Shown: positions 8,783-21,519, numbered from the stretch's first letter. The stretch: DNA of 64,000 bases from Affinundibacterium macrobrachii (GCF_014652415.1 NZ_BMYT01000001.1:801352-865351), one strand, 5' to 3'. Notes: a model not told the origin generated them from the sequence alone. A program made the numbers and translations.

Positions 8783-9301
8783 TTAGTCTGCTTTGGCAGA
8801 AGCATCCATCTTCACAACGGCGAGACGACGCATAATCTGCTGGACCAATTCTGATTGCATATCGCGATACAACAAAGCTTCTTCCGCTTCTTTCGCGAGG
8901 ACTTCATTTTCTTTAAAACTGAGATTGCGCTTCAAGCTAATCGTGGTTGGTTCTAATACTTCACGTCCGGCTTTATCGCGCAAACGAAATTTTAAGTTAT
9001 AGATCAAATTAAATTCACGCACACGACCTTGGCTGTTCAGTGACAAGATCGTCTTATCACGCGACTCACCTAACACATCCAAAATCACATCCGCAACCGT
9101 CGCTTGAGAAGTGACTTCCGTTTTGCCGTTCGCACGTAGATTGCGTTTGAGTTCACCACCTAAGGCGGAACTGTCTGGCAAGCCGACGTAAATGCTTTGG
9201 AATGGAAACGCGACTGCGCCGCGCAGCGCGAAGCCGCACGCGCTAAGACCCATGATCAGAACAAAATAACTAACAATTTTTAGAAAACGCTTTATGCTCA
9301 T
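8783..9301 (-). CDS. lptE: LPS-assembly lipoprotein LptE
   Basis: A 172-residue outer-membrane lipoprotein that plugs the LptD barrel and helps deliver lipopolysaccharide to the cell surface. It has a signal peptide and a lipobox LSAC (lipidated Cys), followed by GFALRGAVAFPFQSIYV, typical of LptE. The C-terminal helix (YRDMQSELVQQIMRRL) is the usual end of the fold. It lies between leuS and holA. Confidence 0.9.
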   Translation of the reverse strand: MSIKRFLKIVSYFVLIMGLSACGFALRGAVAFPFQSIYVGLPDSSALGGELKRNLRANGKTEVTSQATVADVILDVLGESRDKTILSLNSQGRVREFNLIYNLKFRLRDKAGREVLEPTTISLKRNLSFKENEVLAKEAEEALLYRDMQSELVQQIMRRLAVVKMDASAKAD

Positions 9302-9339
9302 GAGGCTTTCACTCTACTTAACAACTGGGATTTCAAACT

Positions 9340-9386
9340 CCCTTCTCCCGCAAGCGGGAGAAGGGTCGGGGATGAGGGTGGTTCAG
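9340..9386. repeat. REP element, ccctctcccgc family, copy 2 (left half of an inverted pair)
   Basis: A perfect 12-bp palindromic stem, cccttctcccgc / gcgggagaaggg, around a two-base centre, followed by gatgagggtggttcag. It is the inverse of the unit at 9461-9505, so the two face each other across about 75 bp and form a BIME-like pair in the leuS-lptE gap. Confidence 0.75.
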
Positions 9387-9460
9387 CCTAGAATAAAATT
9401 ATTGAAAACAAAAGACAGGGGCTTTTCACCTTCCTATGTTTTTCGACGACTATTTCAATT

Positions 9461-9505
9461 CTGAACCACCCTCACCCTAACCCTCTCCCGCTTACGGGAG
9501 AGGGG
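9461..9505. repeat. REP element, ccctctcccgc family, copy 3 (right half of an inverted pair)
   Basis: It reads ctgaaccaccctcaccctaa and then the palindrome ccctctcccgc / gggagaggg. It is the reverse complement of the unit at 9340-9386 over most of its length and is closely similar to copy 1 at 5762-5804. Confidence 0.75.
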
Positions 9506-9575
9506 ACTAAACATACGATATCTCTACGTACTCAGCATATCTGCGGCAATGCCGATTAAAGTTATAGCATCAAAC

Positions 9576-12248
<2,673 letters not shown>

Positions 12249-12322
12249 CTACATTAACCTTAGATTATAAGGCTAAAGCGCGATGATATGAGGGAATACG
12301 CTGAGAAAAAGCCAGCTTTAAC

Positions 12323-12832
12323 TTACTTTTTCAGGTTAGTGATGGGTGATTGCGAAGATAATTGCGAAGTTGCTTGCAAAGCTGATTTGGCGGAACTCGC
12401 AGCGGTCTTTGCTTCTGTCGCAAAGCCAATTTTATGCAAGCCATGCGCTTGCGCAGCAGACATAACTTGGGCAATTGACTCATATCGGGTTGACTTATCT
12501 GCACGCAATAAAATTTCTGGTTGCGGTTTTTGTTTTGCACTCAACTCAAAGCGCGAACCGATTTGTTCCAATGTGACTAACTCTGCATCCCAAAATAATT
12601 TACCCTCAGGATCAAAAGACAAAGTGATGGTTTTCAAATCTTGCGGTAAGGCTGACGATTCTGCTTGTGGTAACTCTAAGCGTATTGCATGATTGAGCAA
12701 AGGCGCAGCAATAATAAAAATCACTAACAATACCAACATCACATCGACCATCGGTGTGACATTAATATCGGCCATCGCCACCATCGGTTTACCAGAACGG
12801 CCACCAACACTTTTGAATTGACCAAATCCCAT
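12323..12832 (-). CDS. exbD: ExbD/TolR-family biopolymer transport protein
   Basis: The periplasm-facing subunit of a proton-motive-force-driven motor. It is 169 residues with one N-terminal transmembrane helix that contains the family's conserved aspartate (INVTPMVDVMLVLLVIF), followed by a periplasmic domain (EILLRADKSTRYESIAQVMS). It is 14 bp after the exbB-type gene and is surely co-transcribed with it. No tonB or tolA/tolB gene is adjacent, so ExbD versus TolR cannot be decided from context; the dapB-exbB-exbD-leuS order is the common Burkholderiales arrangement. Confidence 0.87.
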   Translation of the reverse strand: MGFGQFKSVGGRSGKPMVAMADINVTPMVDVMLVLLVIFIIAAPLLNHAIRLELPQAESSALPQDLKTITLSFDPEGKLFWDAELVTLEQIGSRFELSAKQKPQPEILLRADKSTRYESIAQVMSAAQAHGLHKIGFATEAKTAASSAKSALQATSQLSSQSPITNLKK

Positions 12833-12846
12833 CAGTCAGACCTCAA

Positions 12847-13506
12847 TCAATTCGCTTTGGTTAAATACGCGTGCAAATCGAAGGCGAAGCCATCTAATTC
12901 AGCGAAAGTAATTCGATTAACACGATTGAATGCGTTATAAGCAAGCACAGCTGGAATCGCCACGATCAAACCTAAGCCTGTCATGACTAGTGCTTCACCA
13001 ACCGGGCCAGCGACAAGATCAATTTGAATCGCAGATGAGCCCGATACTGCAGTCAACGCGTGATAAATGCCCCACACAGTTCCCAGCAAACCAATGAAAG
13101 GTGCGGTAGCGCCAATTGAAGCTAGCAAAGTCAGTCCTGACTCTAAACGCACGGTGACGCGATTGAGCTCTTCTCGCAACACTCGCGTCACTAGATCACC
13201 AACATCCGTTTTTGCCATCAATGATTTAGCTCGGCTTGCTGGATTAACTGCTTGCAAACCTTGTTTTGCCAGCGGCGTATAAATGTCTTCTACATCGAGC
13301 GCATCTAGCAAGGTAACAGCATCCTCAATACTTGGTGCACTCCAAAACACTTGTAAAGCATGGGTACCACGTCGTATGCGCCAAAAAGACCAGGCTTTCG
13401 AAAAAATAGTAAACCAACTAATCAAGGACATCAAAATGAGAAAGACTGCAACGGCTCGACCTAACTCATCAAGTTGCATCCAATATTGGCTTAGTGTGAT
13501 CGGCAT
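12847..13506 (-). CDS. exbB: MotA/TolQ/ExbB proton channel family protein
   Basis: The membrane proton-channel subunit that works with the ExbD protein encoded just downstream. At 219 residues it has three predicted transmembrane helices. The conserved core is seen in LLASIGATAPFIGLLGTVWG and GPVGEALVMTGLGLIVAIPA. It probably energises outer-membrane transport (TonB type) or envelope constriction (Tol type). It follows dapB by 27 bp in the same direction. Confidence 0.88.
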   Translation of the reverse strand: MPITLSQYWMQLDELGRAVAVFLILMSLISWFTIFSKAWSFWRIRRGTHALQVFWSAPSIEDAVTLLDALDVEDIYTPLAKQGLQAVNPASRAKSLMAKTDVGDLVTRVLREELNRVTVRLESGLTLLASIGATAPFIGLLGTVWGIYHALTAVSGSSAIQIDLVAGPVGEALVMTGLGLIVAIPAVLAYNAFNRVNRITFAELDGFAFDLHAYLTKAN

Positions 13507-13533
13507 AAACGAATCTCAACTTCCGTATTAAAT

Positions 13534-14340
13534 TCAGTTCAAACCAAGCACATCGTACATATCGAACAAACCGGTTTGCTTATCCGCGAGGAAGCGTGCT
13601 GCACGTAAGCTACCGTGCGCGTAGGTCACACGACTAGACGACTTATGCGTAATCTCGACACGCTCACCAATTCCCGCGAACAATACAGTGTGATCGCCAA
13701 CAATATCGCCACCACGTACCGTCGCAAATCCTATCGATGATGGATCACGCTCACCTGTTACACCTTCACGCGAAAATACGCCAACTTCTTTCAAATCACG
13801 TCCCAAAGTATCTGCAATAACTTCACCCATTTTTAGTGCAGTACCGGACGGGGCATCAATTTTGTGGCGATGATGTGCTTCAATAATTTCGATATCGTAG
13901 CCATGCGAAAAACTCTTGGCGGCCATTTCTAATAACTTCATCGTCACGTTAACACCAACGCTCATATTGGGTGAAAACATAATAGCGGTCTTCTTTGCCG
14001 CTTCAGCGATTGCAGCTTTGCCAGCATCATCAAATCCCGTGGTACCGATGATCATTTTAATACCGTGCTCGGCACAATATTTCAAATGCTCTAAAGTACC
14101 TTCAGGACGCGTAAAGTCAATCAAAAACTCAGCATCCGCCAAGCCTTTTGCTAAATCAGATTCGATTTGAATAGCGGTCGTTTTACCTAGCGACAATCCA
14201 GCATCTATACCCAAAAATGCAGATTGCGGAGTATCCAACGCACCAACAAGTTGCGCATCATCCGCAGCGACGATCGTTTCGATCAACATTTTACCCATGC
14301 GGCCAGATGCACCTGCCACAGCGATTTTCATACTAGACAT
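13534..14340 (-). CDS. dapB: 4-hydroxy-tetrahydrodipicolinate reductase
   Basis: NAD(P)H-dependent step of lysine and diaminopimelate synthesis. At 268 residues it is the usual length. The N-terminal nucleotide fold is [13 protein letters not shown] and the DapB signature [20 protein letters not shown] carries the catalytic histidines and lysine. A second ATG three codons in (MKIAV) is an equally plausible start. It lies 60 bp downstream of bamE. Confidence 0.95.
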   Translation of the reverse strand: MSSMKIAVAGASGRMGKMLIETIVAADDAQLVGALDTPQSAFLGIDAGLSLGKTTAIQIESDLAKGLADAEFLIDFTRPEGTLEHLKYCAEHGIKMIIGTTGFDDAGKAAIAEAAKKTAIMFSPNMSVGVNVTMKLLEMAAKSFSHGYDIEIIEAHHRHKIDAPSGTALKMGEVIADTLGRDLKEVGVFSREGVTGERDPSSIGFATVRGGDIVGDHTVLFAGIGERVEITHKSSSRVTYAHGSLRAARFLADKQTGLFDMYDVLGLN

Positions 14341-14400
14341 AATTTTACTCAGTGAATTTTTAGCTTGTTTATTAGCTTATTTTTTAGCTGATTTATTGGC

Positions 14401-14928
14401 TTATTTTTTCTTAGGTGCTTCTTCTGTAGGCATCGATTCATTACGTGATGTAATTGCCGAACTCGTAATGTGCGCGAGATATTCTTTTTCAGTTGGCAAA
14501 TTACCACCTTCAAAACGCGCTACCGTATTGTCTTTGAAGAAAATCGCCAAACGACTAGAGATCACTTCACCATTCGGTTTCAACATACGGAATGGATAAT
14601 CCCAACGATCTTCGTGAAACATATCGGTCAATAAAGCAGTGCCCAATAAGAAACGGACTTGCTCACGTGTCATGCCTTCTTTCAATTGAGACACCATTTC
14701 TTGCGACACGAAATTACCTTGTTGAATCGAAATTCGATACGGCGAAATAAAACCAAACAACTTTTCAACACCAGTTGGCTTAACGATTTGTGTTCCTTTG
14801 ACAGCATTTGCATCTGCTTCTGCAATTTCTGCTTTCTTTGTCGCACAACCAGACAGCACGACACACAAGGACGCCATGCCAACTAAAGCAAATCGATGAG
14901 AGATCTTTGTAAAACGGGTGAATTGCAT
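14401..14928 (-). CDS. bamE: Outer membrane protein assembly factor BamE (SmpA/OmlA)
   Basis: A lipoprotein of the BAM complex that inserts beta-barrel proteins into the outer membrane. It has a signal peptide and lipobox LSGC, then the SmpA/OmlA domain (QGNFVSQEMVSQLKEGMTR, FLLGTALLTDMFHEDRWDY). At 175 residues it is longer than E. coli BamE because of a C-terminal tail (TEEAPKKK), as is common in Burkholderiales. It is divergent from fur, the typical arrangement in this group. Confidence 0.92.
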   Translation of the reverse strand: MQFTRFTKISHRFALVGMASLCVVLSGCATKKAEIAEADANAVKGTQIVKPTGVEKLFGFISPYRISIQQGNFVSQEMVSQLKEGMTREQVRFLLGTALLTDMFHEDRWDYPFRMLKPNGEVISSRLAIFFKDNTVARFEGGNLPTEKEYLAHITSSAITSRNESMPTEEAPKKK

Positions 14929-15052
14929 AAACTACCTCAATTTTTCAAGCAAGAATGTCGAACTGGGAAACTTCATATAAGATAGCAGAAATTTCTTACG
15001 CAGCTCCAAAACCCGATATCATAAAGCACTTAGCCTTCTTTTGAATGAAAAC

Positions 15053-15481
15053 ATGACAAATAACACGCCTGACCTAAAAGCGAGCGGTTTAAAAGCGACT
15101 CTGCCACGTTTAAAAATCTTGGAAATCTTTCAAAGTAGCACAGTACGCCACTTAACTGCGGAAGATGTGTATAAGATCTTATTAACAGAAAACATGGATG
15201 TCGGTTTGGCGACTGTCTATCGCGTGCTAACGCAATTTGAACAAGCAGGTTTATTGCATCGCAATCACTTTGAATCGGGCAAAGCAATTTTTGAACTGAA
15301 TGAAGGTTCGCATCACGACCACCTCGTTTGTTTAGATTGTGGTCGCGTCGAAGAATTTTTTGATGATCAAATTGAAAAACGTCAACATGCCATTGCTGAA
15401 GAGCGCGGTTTTGCCATTGCTGAGCACTCATTAGCTTTGTATGGAAATTGCACCAAGAAAGATTGCGCTAACAAGAAATAA
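15053..15481 (+). CDS. fur: Ferric uptake regulator Fur
   Basis: An iron-responsive repressor. The 142-residue protein has an N-terminal winged helix ([34 protein letters not shown]) and a metal-binding C-terminal half ([19 protein letters not shown] with the CxxC zinc site, and the second cysteine pair CTKKDC). The start was placed at the ATG at 15053 (MTNNTPDLK) rather than an in-frame TTG at 15041. A clear Fur box was not seen in the 124 bp shared with bamE. It ends just before a strong bidirectional terminator. Confidence 0.95.
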   Translation: MTNNTPDLKASGLKATLPRLKILEIFQSSTVRHLTAEDVYKILLTENMDVGLATVYRVLTQFEQAGLLHRNHFESGKAIFELNEGSHHDHLVCLDCGRVEEFFDDQIEKRQHAIAEERGFAIAEHSLALYGNCTKKDCANKK

Positions 15482-15494
15482 CTTGTACGCATCC

Positions 15495-15536
15495 AGAAAA
15501 GACAAAAGCGGGAAAAATCCCGCTTTTGTCTTTTCT
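15495..15536. terminator. Bidirectional rho-independent terminator between fur and the response-regulator gene
   Basis: A perfect 19-bp stem with a four-base aaaa loop (agaaaagacaaaagcggga against its complement). A and T runs at both ends let it serve fur (plus) and the CheY-like gene (minus), which converge here. Confidence 0.9.
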
Positions 15537-15615
15537 ACCGATGAAATTGATTTTTGCTATTTACTCGACAAAATCTTCAATCTTTAGAGAAGCTTTTCAT
15601 CTACCTCAACCGCAC

Positions 15616-16029
15616 TCAAGTCTGGGCTGGTTTTTGCTTACGATTAGCACGCACTTTACCAACCACATTTCCCACTGTATCGAGCACCTTTTTTGCATTA
15701 AATGGTTTAATAATATAGCCACTAATGCCACTTTTAACTACTTCAGATACAACTTCTTGGTCTGTACTTGCCGTCACCATTAAAACAAACACGTCTTGCA
15801 TCACCATTCTGATGCTCTTTAATGCTTCGATACCACTCACTTTGGGCATCACCACATCTAGCAAAATAATGTCGGGCTTCAATCTAGTTGCCATTTCCAA
15901 CGCAGCATCTCCATCCAAAGCCTCGCCGATGACGTTATATCCATCGTGACGCAAAATCACACGCAAAGTTTCTCGTGTCATGTCATTATCATCAACGATC
16001 AGCACAGATATGTCTTTATTGTCAGCCAT
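15616..16029 (-). CDS. Single-domain CheY-like response regulator
   Basis: A 137-residue receiver domain with no output domain. The acidic pocket (VDDND near residue 14), the phospho-acceptor aspartate in IILLDVVMPKVSG, the switch threonine (MVTAST) and the lysine of the KPF motif are all present, so it should be phosphorylatable. The partner kinase is not adjacent; a stand-alone receiver of this kind could serve chemotaxis or a phosphorelay. It converges on fur. Confidence 0.85.
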   Translation of the reverse strand: MADNKDISVLIVDDNDMTRETLRVILRHDGYNVIGEALDGDAALEMATRLKPDIILLDVVMPKVSGIEALKSIRMVMQDVFVLMVTASTDQEVVSEVVKSGISGYIIKPFNAKKVLDTVGNVVGKVRANRKQKPAQT

Positions 16030-16149
16030 TTTTTATACAAGATTTATGTTTAATCCAAGTGTGTCGAAGCTATCGACTCACTAACTCATCGTCGCCAATA
16101 CCTTACAGTAGCTGACCCAAATTAAATACACCAATTAGTCATTAGAAAA

Positions 16150-17181
16150 TTAATGATTCAGCGCATTTGATAAAAGTTTAGCAGTAATATCAACAATTTG
16201 AATTACTCGCTCATATGCCATCCGCGTTGGGCCTATGACCCCGAGAGTACCAACGATTTTACCATTGACTTCATACGGCGCAGTAACGACGCTCATTTCT
16301 TCCATCGGCACCAACTGCGATTCGCCACCAATAAATATTCGAACACCAGACGCATTACTTGATACATCCAGCAACTGCATCAATCCACTCTTTTGCTCAA
16401 ACAAATCAAAAAGACGTCGCAAAGAACTCATATTCGACGACAAATCACTAACATTGAGTAAATTACGCTCACCTGAGATCACCATATCTTCGGCATTTTC
16501 TGCCATTGCCTCACTGCCCGCTTGCAATGCAGCATGCATTAGACGATTCATATCGCCTTGTAACTCACGTAATTCGCGCTTAATGTTGACCCGCGCCTGA
16601 TCAAAACTTTGCCCGCCAAAATTTTGATTTAAATAATTTGCCGCTTGTATCAATTGAGTTGGCGTATAGTCAACATCGGTCAGTAATAAACGATTATGCA
16701 CTTCATCGTTGGGAGTAACCACCACCAACAAGATGCGTTTTTCTGATAATCGTAAAAATTCAACCTGCTTAAACACCGATTCTTGCCGTGCCGTCATCAC
16801 GACGCCTGCAAACTGCGATAAGGATGAGAGCACTTGCGCCGCATTGGCAATCATTTTTTGTGGCGAACCAGCAATAATTGACGATGGCATACGCGCGCCC
16901 AATGCATTCTCCAAAACAGTTTCGTCGAGCTCTTGCACGGTCAGTAATTGATCAACAAAAATGCGATAACCACGTGGGGTTGGAATCCTACCCGATGAAG
17001 TATGCGGACTCGTGACAAATCCCATGTCTTCTAAATCAGACATGACATTGCGTATCGTTGCTGGAGACAATTCCAAGCCCGAAATTTTGGAAAGTTCACG
17101 TGAGCCTACTGGTTGGCCATCTGCGATGTACCGTTCCACTAAGGCTTTTAATAAGGTTTGAGCGCGATTATCTAGTTGCAT
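16150..17181 (-). CDS. hrcA: Heat-inducible transcription repressor HrcA
   Basis: A repressor of groESL-type heat-shock operons that binds CIRCE operators. The 343-residue protein has an N-terminal winged helix ([20 protein letters not shown], then [20 protein letters not shown]) and the C-terminal HrcA domain ending [20 protein letters not shown]. No CIRCE inverted repeat was seen in this window. It is 58 bp downstream of the HAD gene. Confidence 0.95.
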   Translation of the reverse strand: MQLDNRAQTLLKALVERYIADGQPVGSRELSKISGLELSPATIRNVMSDLEDMGFVTSPHTSSGRIPTPRGYRIFVDQLLTVQELDETVLENALGARMPSSIIAGSPQKMIANAAQVLSSLSQFAGVVMTARQESVFKQVEFLRLSEKRILLVVVTPNDEVHNRLLLTDVDYTPTQLIQAANYLNQNFGGQSFDQARVNIKRELRELQGDMNRLMHAALQAGSEAMAENAEDMVISGERNLLNVSDLSSNMSSLRRLFDLFEQKSGLMQLLDVSSNASGVRIFIGGESQLVPMEEMSVVTAPYEVNGKIVGTLGVIGPTRMAYERVIQIVDITAKLLSNALNH

Positions 17182-17239
17182 AGTTTTATTTTAGGCTAGC
17201 GGCCTCACAAACGGATCATTTTTTGCAAACCTCCAACAA

Positions 17240-17941
17240 TCAATACGCAATTAACTTGAGTTCTCGCAATAATTCTTGCATATCGCGCACGATCAAATCC
17301 GGTTTGATGTTCGCATGCTCGCTCTCTGCCAAATTAATGCCCTTTCGATTTACCCATGTCGCCAGCATACCAACTTGCTGTGCACCGACTACATCCAAGC
17401 GAAGATCATCACCCAGATACATCACTTCCGCTGGATTTAACTGTAATTTTTCTAGCATTGCCAAAAAAATCCGTGGATCTGGCTTGGCACAGCCAAATGT
17501 ATGCGCTGCTAACGATACAGAGAAATGCGTATCTAAACCTATAGACTCAAGATCAGCAAATCCGTTAGAGATGGATCCTAAAATGAAGCGTTGTTTTAAA
17601 ATTCCAAGAGCTGGCATCACATCCTCATAAAACGTAACGCGATTCCGCGCATCGGCAAACACCTGCATCGCCTGATCTGCCAACTCTGGATGTGCATCGA
17701 ATTCAGCAAATACTTGCTTTAGCAGCGTATGTCGCAAAGCCCATAAATCGTAAGAAAAACGATGCTCGGTCTTTTGTAAAATTTGTCTTTTTTCTCTTAA
17801 CGCTTCAATTGAATAACGTGTCGTCAAGGTTGGCAATTGCTCAGCGATCCAATCATGCAAGCTTGCCTCGGCTTGCTGAATTACCGGTGCGACTGGCCAC
17901 AAGGTGTCGTCTAAGTCAAAAATAAGTGCCTTGATCGTCAT
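17240..17941 (-). CDS. HAD-superfamily hydrolase (pyrimidine 5'-nucleotidase-like)
   Basis: A 233-residue phosphatase of the haloacid dehalogenase fold. Motif I is ALIFDLDDTLWPVAP (nucleophile and acid aspartates), motif II is the serine of GSISNG, and the distal motif is YLGDDLRLDVVGAQQVG. The helical cap after motif I places it in subfamily IA. The substrate cannot be read from sequence; the family includes pyrimidine 5'-nucleotidases and phosphoglycolate phosphatases. It is divergent from the GNAT gene. Confidence 0.82.
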   Translation of the reverse strand: MTIKALIFDLDDTLWPVAPVIQQAEASLHDWIAEQLPTLTTRYSIEALREKRQILQKTEHRFSYDLWALRHTLLKQVFAEFDAHPELADQAMQVFADARNRVTFYEDVMPALGILKQRFILGSISNGFADLESIGLDTHFSVSLAAHTFGCAKPDPRIFLAMLEKLQLNPAEVMYLGDDLRLDVVGAQQVGMLATWVNRKGINLAESEHANIKPDLIVRDMQELLRELKLIAY

Positions 17942-18157
17942 TTAAATCGCCTAAAAGAAAACCGTAAGTTCATGCATCAAAACAAGCGAGTGTAACCGAA
18001 GCGCCGCTGCCTATGCGACTCAATGCAAGCTAGTTTGATTCAATCTGACTTGATATGATTTGAATTGATAAAAATGCTTCAATGCGATTGAAATCAGTTC
18101 ACATACAATATCAATCCAAACTCACGACTCTTGCCCAATTTAACTCCCCCGCCATTT

Positions 18158-18613
18158 ATGACTATTCTTATCCAACAAGCCAATGCCAACGATGTAGAAC
18201 GAATTGCTCCTGTATTTGACGCTTATCGCGTGTTTTACCAGCAACAGAGTGACCTTGATCTCGCGCGTCGATTTCTATTCGAGCGACTGAAAAATCAGGA
18301 GTCCATACTATTCTTCGCAAACGATGCATCTGGACAAGCTTTAGGCTTTGTACAGCTTTACCCCAGCTACTCTTCAGTCTCGGCACAACGCCTTTGGATA
18401 CTGAATGACTTATATGTCCACCAATCAGCTAGAAGACAAGGGATCGCCCGAAAATTAATGGATAGAGCGCGAGATTTTGCCATCAGTACCAAAGCCAAAG
18501 GTTTGTTCCTTGAAACAGCGCACGACAATTATCAAGGTCAAAGCCTCTACACCGCATTGGGCTATCAAAAAAACAGCGAGTATTATTATTTTCTCGACTT
18601 ACGTACCTACTAG
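18158..18613 (+). CDS. GNAT-family N-acetyltransferase
   Basis: A 151-residue single-domain acetyltransferase. The acetyl-CoA loop motif appears as SARRQGIARKLMDRARDFA, preceded by the beta4 strand WILNDLYVHQ; the C-terminus GYQKNSEYYYFLDL is typical of the small GNATs. The start was taken as the ATG at 18158 rather than a TTG at 18131. Its substrate is unknown. It heads the plus-strand run before nadK, separated from it by about 210 bp. Confidence 0.8.
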   Translation: MTILIQQANANDVERIAPVFDAYRVFYQQQSDLDLARRFLFERLKNQESILFFANDASGQALGFVQLYPSYSSVSAQRLWILNDLYVHQSARRQGIARKLMDRARDFAISTKAKGLFLETAHDNYQGQSLYTALGYQKNSEYYYFLDLRTY

Positions 18614-18825
18614 GATACGCCAGAGACAAAGAATGCTTGAACCAGCACCAAAAGTAACGCGACCGGCAATTTGGTAAGTTCCATCAAAAATAAAATAGAA
18701 GAACTCAAACCAAACAACAGAACATATACATTCACCAACAATTTCTGCAAAGTGACTGAGAATTGGCTAAGAAGTCGCTGAGAATAGTGTAATCTTAAGA
18801 ATTATTTAAACTTTGTTCCTACTCT

Positions 18826-19719
18826 ATGACAACGATATCTAAAACCATAGCTTTGATCGGTAAGTACAATGCGCTTGGTATGGGAGAATCGTTAAATGAG
18901 TTAGCAAACTCTCTTGCCGATGCTGGGCATGTGGTTGTTTTCGATACCGACTCAGCACAAAATCTCGCTTTAAATAATTTCCCGGCCTTATCAGTTGCCG
19001 ATATCGGTCGAAGTGCTGATGTGGCGATCGTACTCGGTGGTGACGGAACCATGCTAGGAATTGCACGGCAATTAGCGCCATACGATGTTCCCTTAATTGG
19101 AATTAACCAAGGTCGTTTGGGGTTCATCACGGATATCCCACGTGATCAAATGATTTCTGTGGTTGCGCACATCTTAAGTGGCAAACACATTGCGGAAGAA
19201 CGTCGTATGCTGGAAGCGATCGTAGTGAGAGACGGCGAGCAAATATTCAGCGGTGTCGCGTTCAATGACATCGTACTGTCGCGCGGTGCAGGCTCTGGCA
19301 TGATTGAATTGCGGGTCGAAGTCGATCAGCATTTCATGTACAACCAACGCTCTGATGGCTTAATCGTATCAACCCCTACTGGTTCAACTGCTTATGCTTT
19401 ATCTGCTGGTGGTCCACTGCTACATCCTAGTTTAGGTGGAATTGCAATGGTTCCGATTGCGCCACATGCACTCTCGAATCGCCCTATTGTCTTACCAGAC
19501 ACAAGCGTGATCAGTGTTGAAATCGTTGCTGGGCGCGATGCTAGTGTGAATTTCGATATGCAATCCTTTGCCAATCTTAATCACAAAGATAAGATCATCA
19601 TCAAACGTTCGACACATCATATTACTTTCTGGCATCCAGAGGACTGGAACTACTACCACACCTTGCGCGAAAAACTGCACTGGAACGAATACCCTTCCGT
19701 CGAAGGCGCGCTGAATTAA
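18826..19719 (+). CDS. nadK: NAD kinase
   Basis: Phosphorylates NAD to NADP in the cytosol. The 297-residue protein carries the GGDGT motif ([16 protein letters not shown]) and the NE/D-rich substrate loop ([20 protein letters not shown]). A perfect 18-bp palindrome spans its stop codon. The hrcA-nadK-recN neighbourhood is conserved in betaproteobacteria. Confidence 0.96.
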   Translation: MTTISKTIALIGKYNALGMGESLNELANSLADAGHVVVFDTDSAQNLALNNFPALSVADIGRSADVAIVLGGDGTMLGIARQLAPYDVPLIGINQGRLGFITDIPRDQMISVVAHILSGKHIAEERRMLEAIVVRDGEQIFSGVAFNDIVLSRGAGSGMIELRVEVDQHFMYNQRSDGLIVSTPTGSTAYALSAGGPLLHPSLGGIAMVPIAPHALSNRPIVLPDTSVISVEIVAGRDASVNFDMQSFANLNHKDKIIIKRSTHHITFWHPEDWNYYHTLREKLHWNEYPSVEGALN

Positions 19720-19726
19720 TTCAGCG
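19709..19726. other. Perfect 18-bp palindrome across the nadK stop codon
   Basis: cgctgaattaattcagcg reads identically on both strands and includes the TAA stop. It is followed by no convincing T-run. It could slow ribosome release, weakly terminate, or simply be chance. Confidence 0.4.
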
Positions 19727-19872
19727 TCGCAAAATCTTGTCCCGCAAAGAACTGTAAATAAATACAGTGTTTTATCACACCCAGTACCTAGCACTACGGT
19801 AAAATATACCCACAAGTTGATACACTCACTTTAAATAATTTCGCTTATTCACCAATACTTCGATTTGATCCT

Positions 19873-21519
19873 ATGCTTCGTACGCTTGCTATTCGTGACT
19901 TTGTTATCGTTGATGCGATTGAACTTGAATTTTCTGCTGGCTTTACCGTCTTTACTGGCGAAACTGGTGCTGGCAAATCAATTTTGATTGATGCACTAGC
20001 ACTCACTTTAGGTGGTCGAGGTGATGCTAGCATGGTCAGAGAAGGTGCGCAAAAAGCGGATATTTGTGCAGAATTCTCTTGCAATAGCGCTGCTCTCGAT
20101 TGGTTGAAAGAACATGATTTTTCTGCTGACGATGAGCAGCTATTGATTCGTCGAGTGATTGACAATGCCGGTCGCTCAAAAGCCTACATCAACGGCATCA
20201 ATGCAACTGCAGCACAACTGCGGGAACTTGGTGAATTGCTGGTTGATATTCACGGCCAACATGCGCATCAATCTCTATTAAAAACCGAAGCACAACGCCA
20301 ACTTCTCGATATGCAAGGCGGTCTGCAATCGCTCACAAACGAAATTGCTCAGCGCTTCAAACATTGGCGCAGTTTGGCAAAGCAAAGAGAAGAATTTGAG
20401 CAAAATGCAAAAAATATTTTGCAGGAACGCCAGCGCCTAGAATGGCAAGTTGGAGAACTAGATAAGCTACAGCTCAAACAAGGCGAGTGGGAAGAAATCA
20501 ACCAAGAACATAGTCGCTTAGCGCACGCCGCCAGTTTATTGGAAGGCGCGCAAGAAGCTGCCGACGTTCTCGCCGAATCCGATCACCCAATATTGTCGCA
20601 AGTTTCTTCCACCCTACAAAGACTCAATAAACTAGTCGAGTTTGATAGCAAACTAACGCCAATTGTTGAATCACTTGAATCCGCCAGAATTAATTTACAA
20701 GAATGTGCTTATGCACTAAACGACTATATTGGTCGAGTTGAACTTGATCCAGCGAGATTAAAGCAAGTAGAACATCGGGTTGAAACCCTACACAGCACTG
20801 CGCGCCGCTTCCATGTCGAACCTGAGGGGTTGATTGGCGAACTCGCCAGTTTGCAACAACAACTTCAACAATTGTCAGGCGCGTCCGATATCGCGTCCTT
20901 AAAAAAACAAGAAGAATTGGCCTACCAAGCCTACCTAAACGAAGCGCAAAAGCTGAGCAAAAAACGCCAAGCATTGGCGCAAGAATTAGGACAAGCGGTA
21001 AGCGCAGCGATGCAAGACTTGAGCATGGCAGGAGGACGCTTTGCGATTCAATTAGTCAGTTGCGAACCAAGCTCGACGGGATTAGAAACGATCGAATTTA
21101 TGGTTGCCGGACACGCTGGCGTGCAGTTACGACCACTGGCCAAAGTCGCTTCAGGCGGTGAGCTAGCGCGCATCTCTTTAGCCATTTCGGTGATTACTTC
21201 CTGTGCCACGGCAACGCCAACGCTGATCTTTGATGAAGTCGATAGCGGCATAGGCGGCGCGGTTGCTGAAGTAGTAGGACGTTTATTGAAGCGACTTGGG
21301 CAAGATAGACAAGTGTTATGTGTAACGCATCTGCCGCAGGTTGCAAGCCAAGCTAATCAACATTTTGAAGTGAGTAAAACACAGGAAAATAATCAAACCT
21401 TTTCCCAAATTACGGCGCTTGATAATAAGCAAAGAGTCGAAGAAATCGCAAGAATGTTGGGCGGTGTGGAAATTACCGCGACTACCCGCAAACATGCACG
21501 CGAATTACTCGCTTCATAA
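19873..21519 (+). CDS. recN: DNA repair protein RecN
   Basis: An SMC-like ATPase involved in double-strand break repair. The 548-residue protein has Walker A at the N-terminus (FTGETGAGKSILIDAL), a long central coiled coil (about residues 150-370), the ABC signature region VASGGELARISLAI and Walker B LIFDEVDSGIGG, then VTHLPQVASQANQHF. All ATP-site elements are intact. It lies about 150 bp after nadK and 32 bp before hemH. Confidence 0.96.
   Translation: MLRTLAIRDFVIVDAIELEFSAGFTVFTGETGAGKSILIDALALTLGGRGDASMVREGAQKADICAEFSCNSAALDWLKEHDFSADDEQLLIRRVIDNAGRSKAYINGINATAAQLRELGELLVDIHGQHAHQSLLKTEAQRQLLDMQGGLQSLTNEIAQRFKHWRSLAKQREEFEQNAKNILQERQRLEWQVGELDKLQLKQGEWEEINQEHSRLAHAASLLEGAQEAADVLAESDHPILSQVSSTLQRLNKLVEFDSKLTPIVESLESARINLQECAYALNDYIGRVELDPARLKQVEHRVETLHSTARRFHVEPEGLIGELASLQQQLQQLSGASDIASLKKQEELAYQAYLNEAQKLSKKRQALAQELGQAVSAAMQDLSMAGGRFAIQLVSCEPSSTGLETIEFMVAGHAGVQLRPLAKVASGGELARISLAISVITSCATATPTLIFDEVDSGIGGAVAEVVGRLLKRLGQDRQVLCVTHLPQVASQANQHFEVSKTQENNQTFSQITALDNKQRVEEIARMLGGVEITATTRKHARELLAS

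Noticed and set aside
14929-15052. Fur box in the fur/bamE divergent region
   Set aside because: The best stretch (gatagcagaaatttcttac) matches the consensus too poorly.
16030-16149. CIRCE operator near hrcA
   Set aside because: The TTAGCACTC-N9-GAGTGCTAA type of inverted repeat is not seen around hrcA or elsewhere in the window.
18000-18120. Repetitive-looking gattcaat/tgattt stretch between the HAD and GNAT genes
   Set aside because: Short related words recur, but no unit of constant length or inverted symmetry could be defined; it looks like simple A+T-rich promoter DNA.
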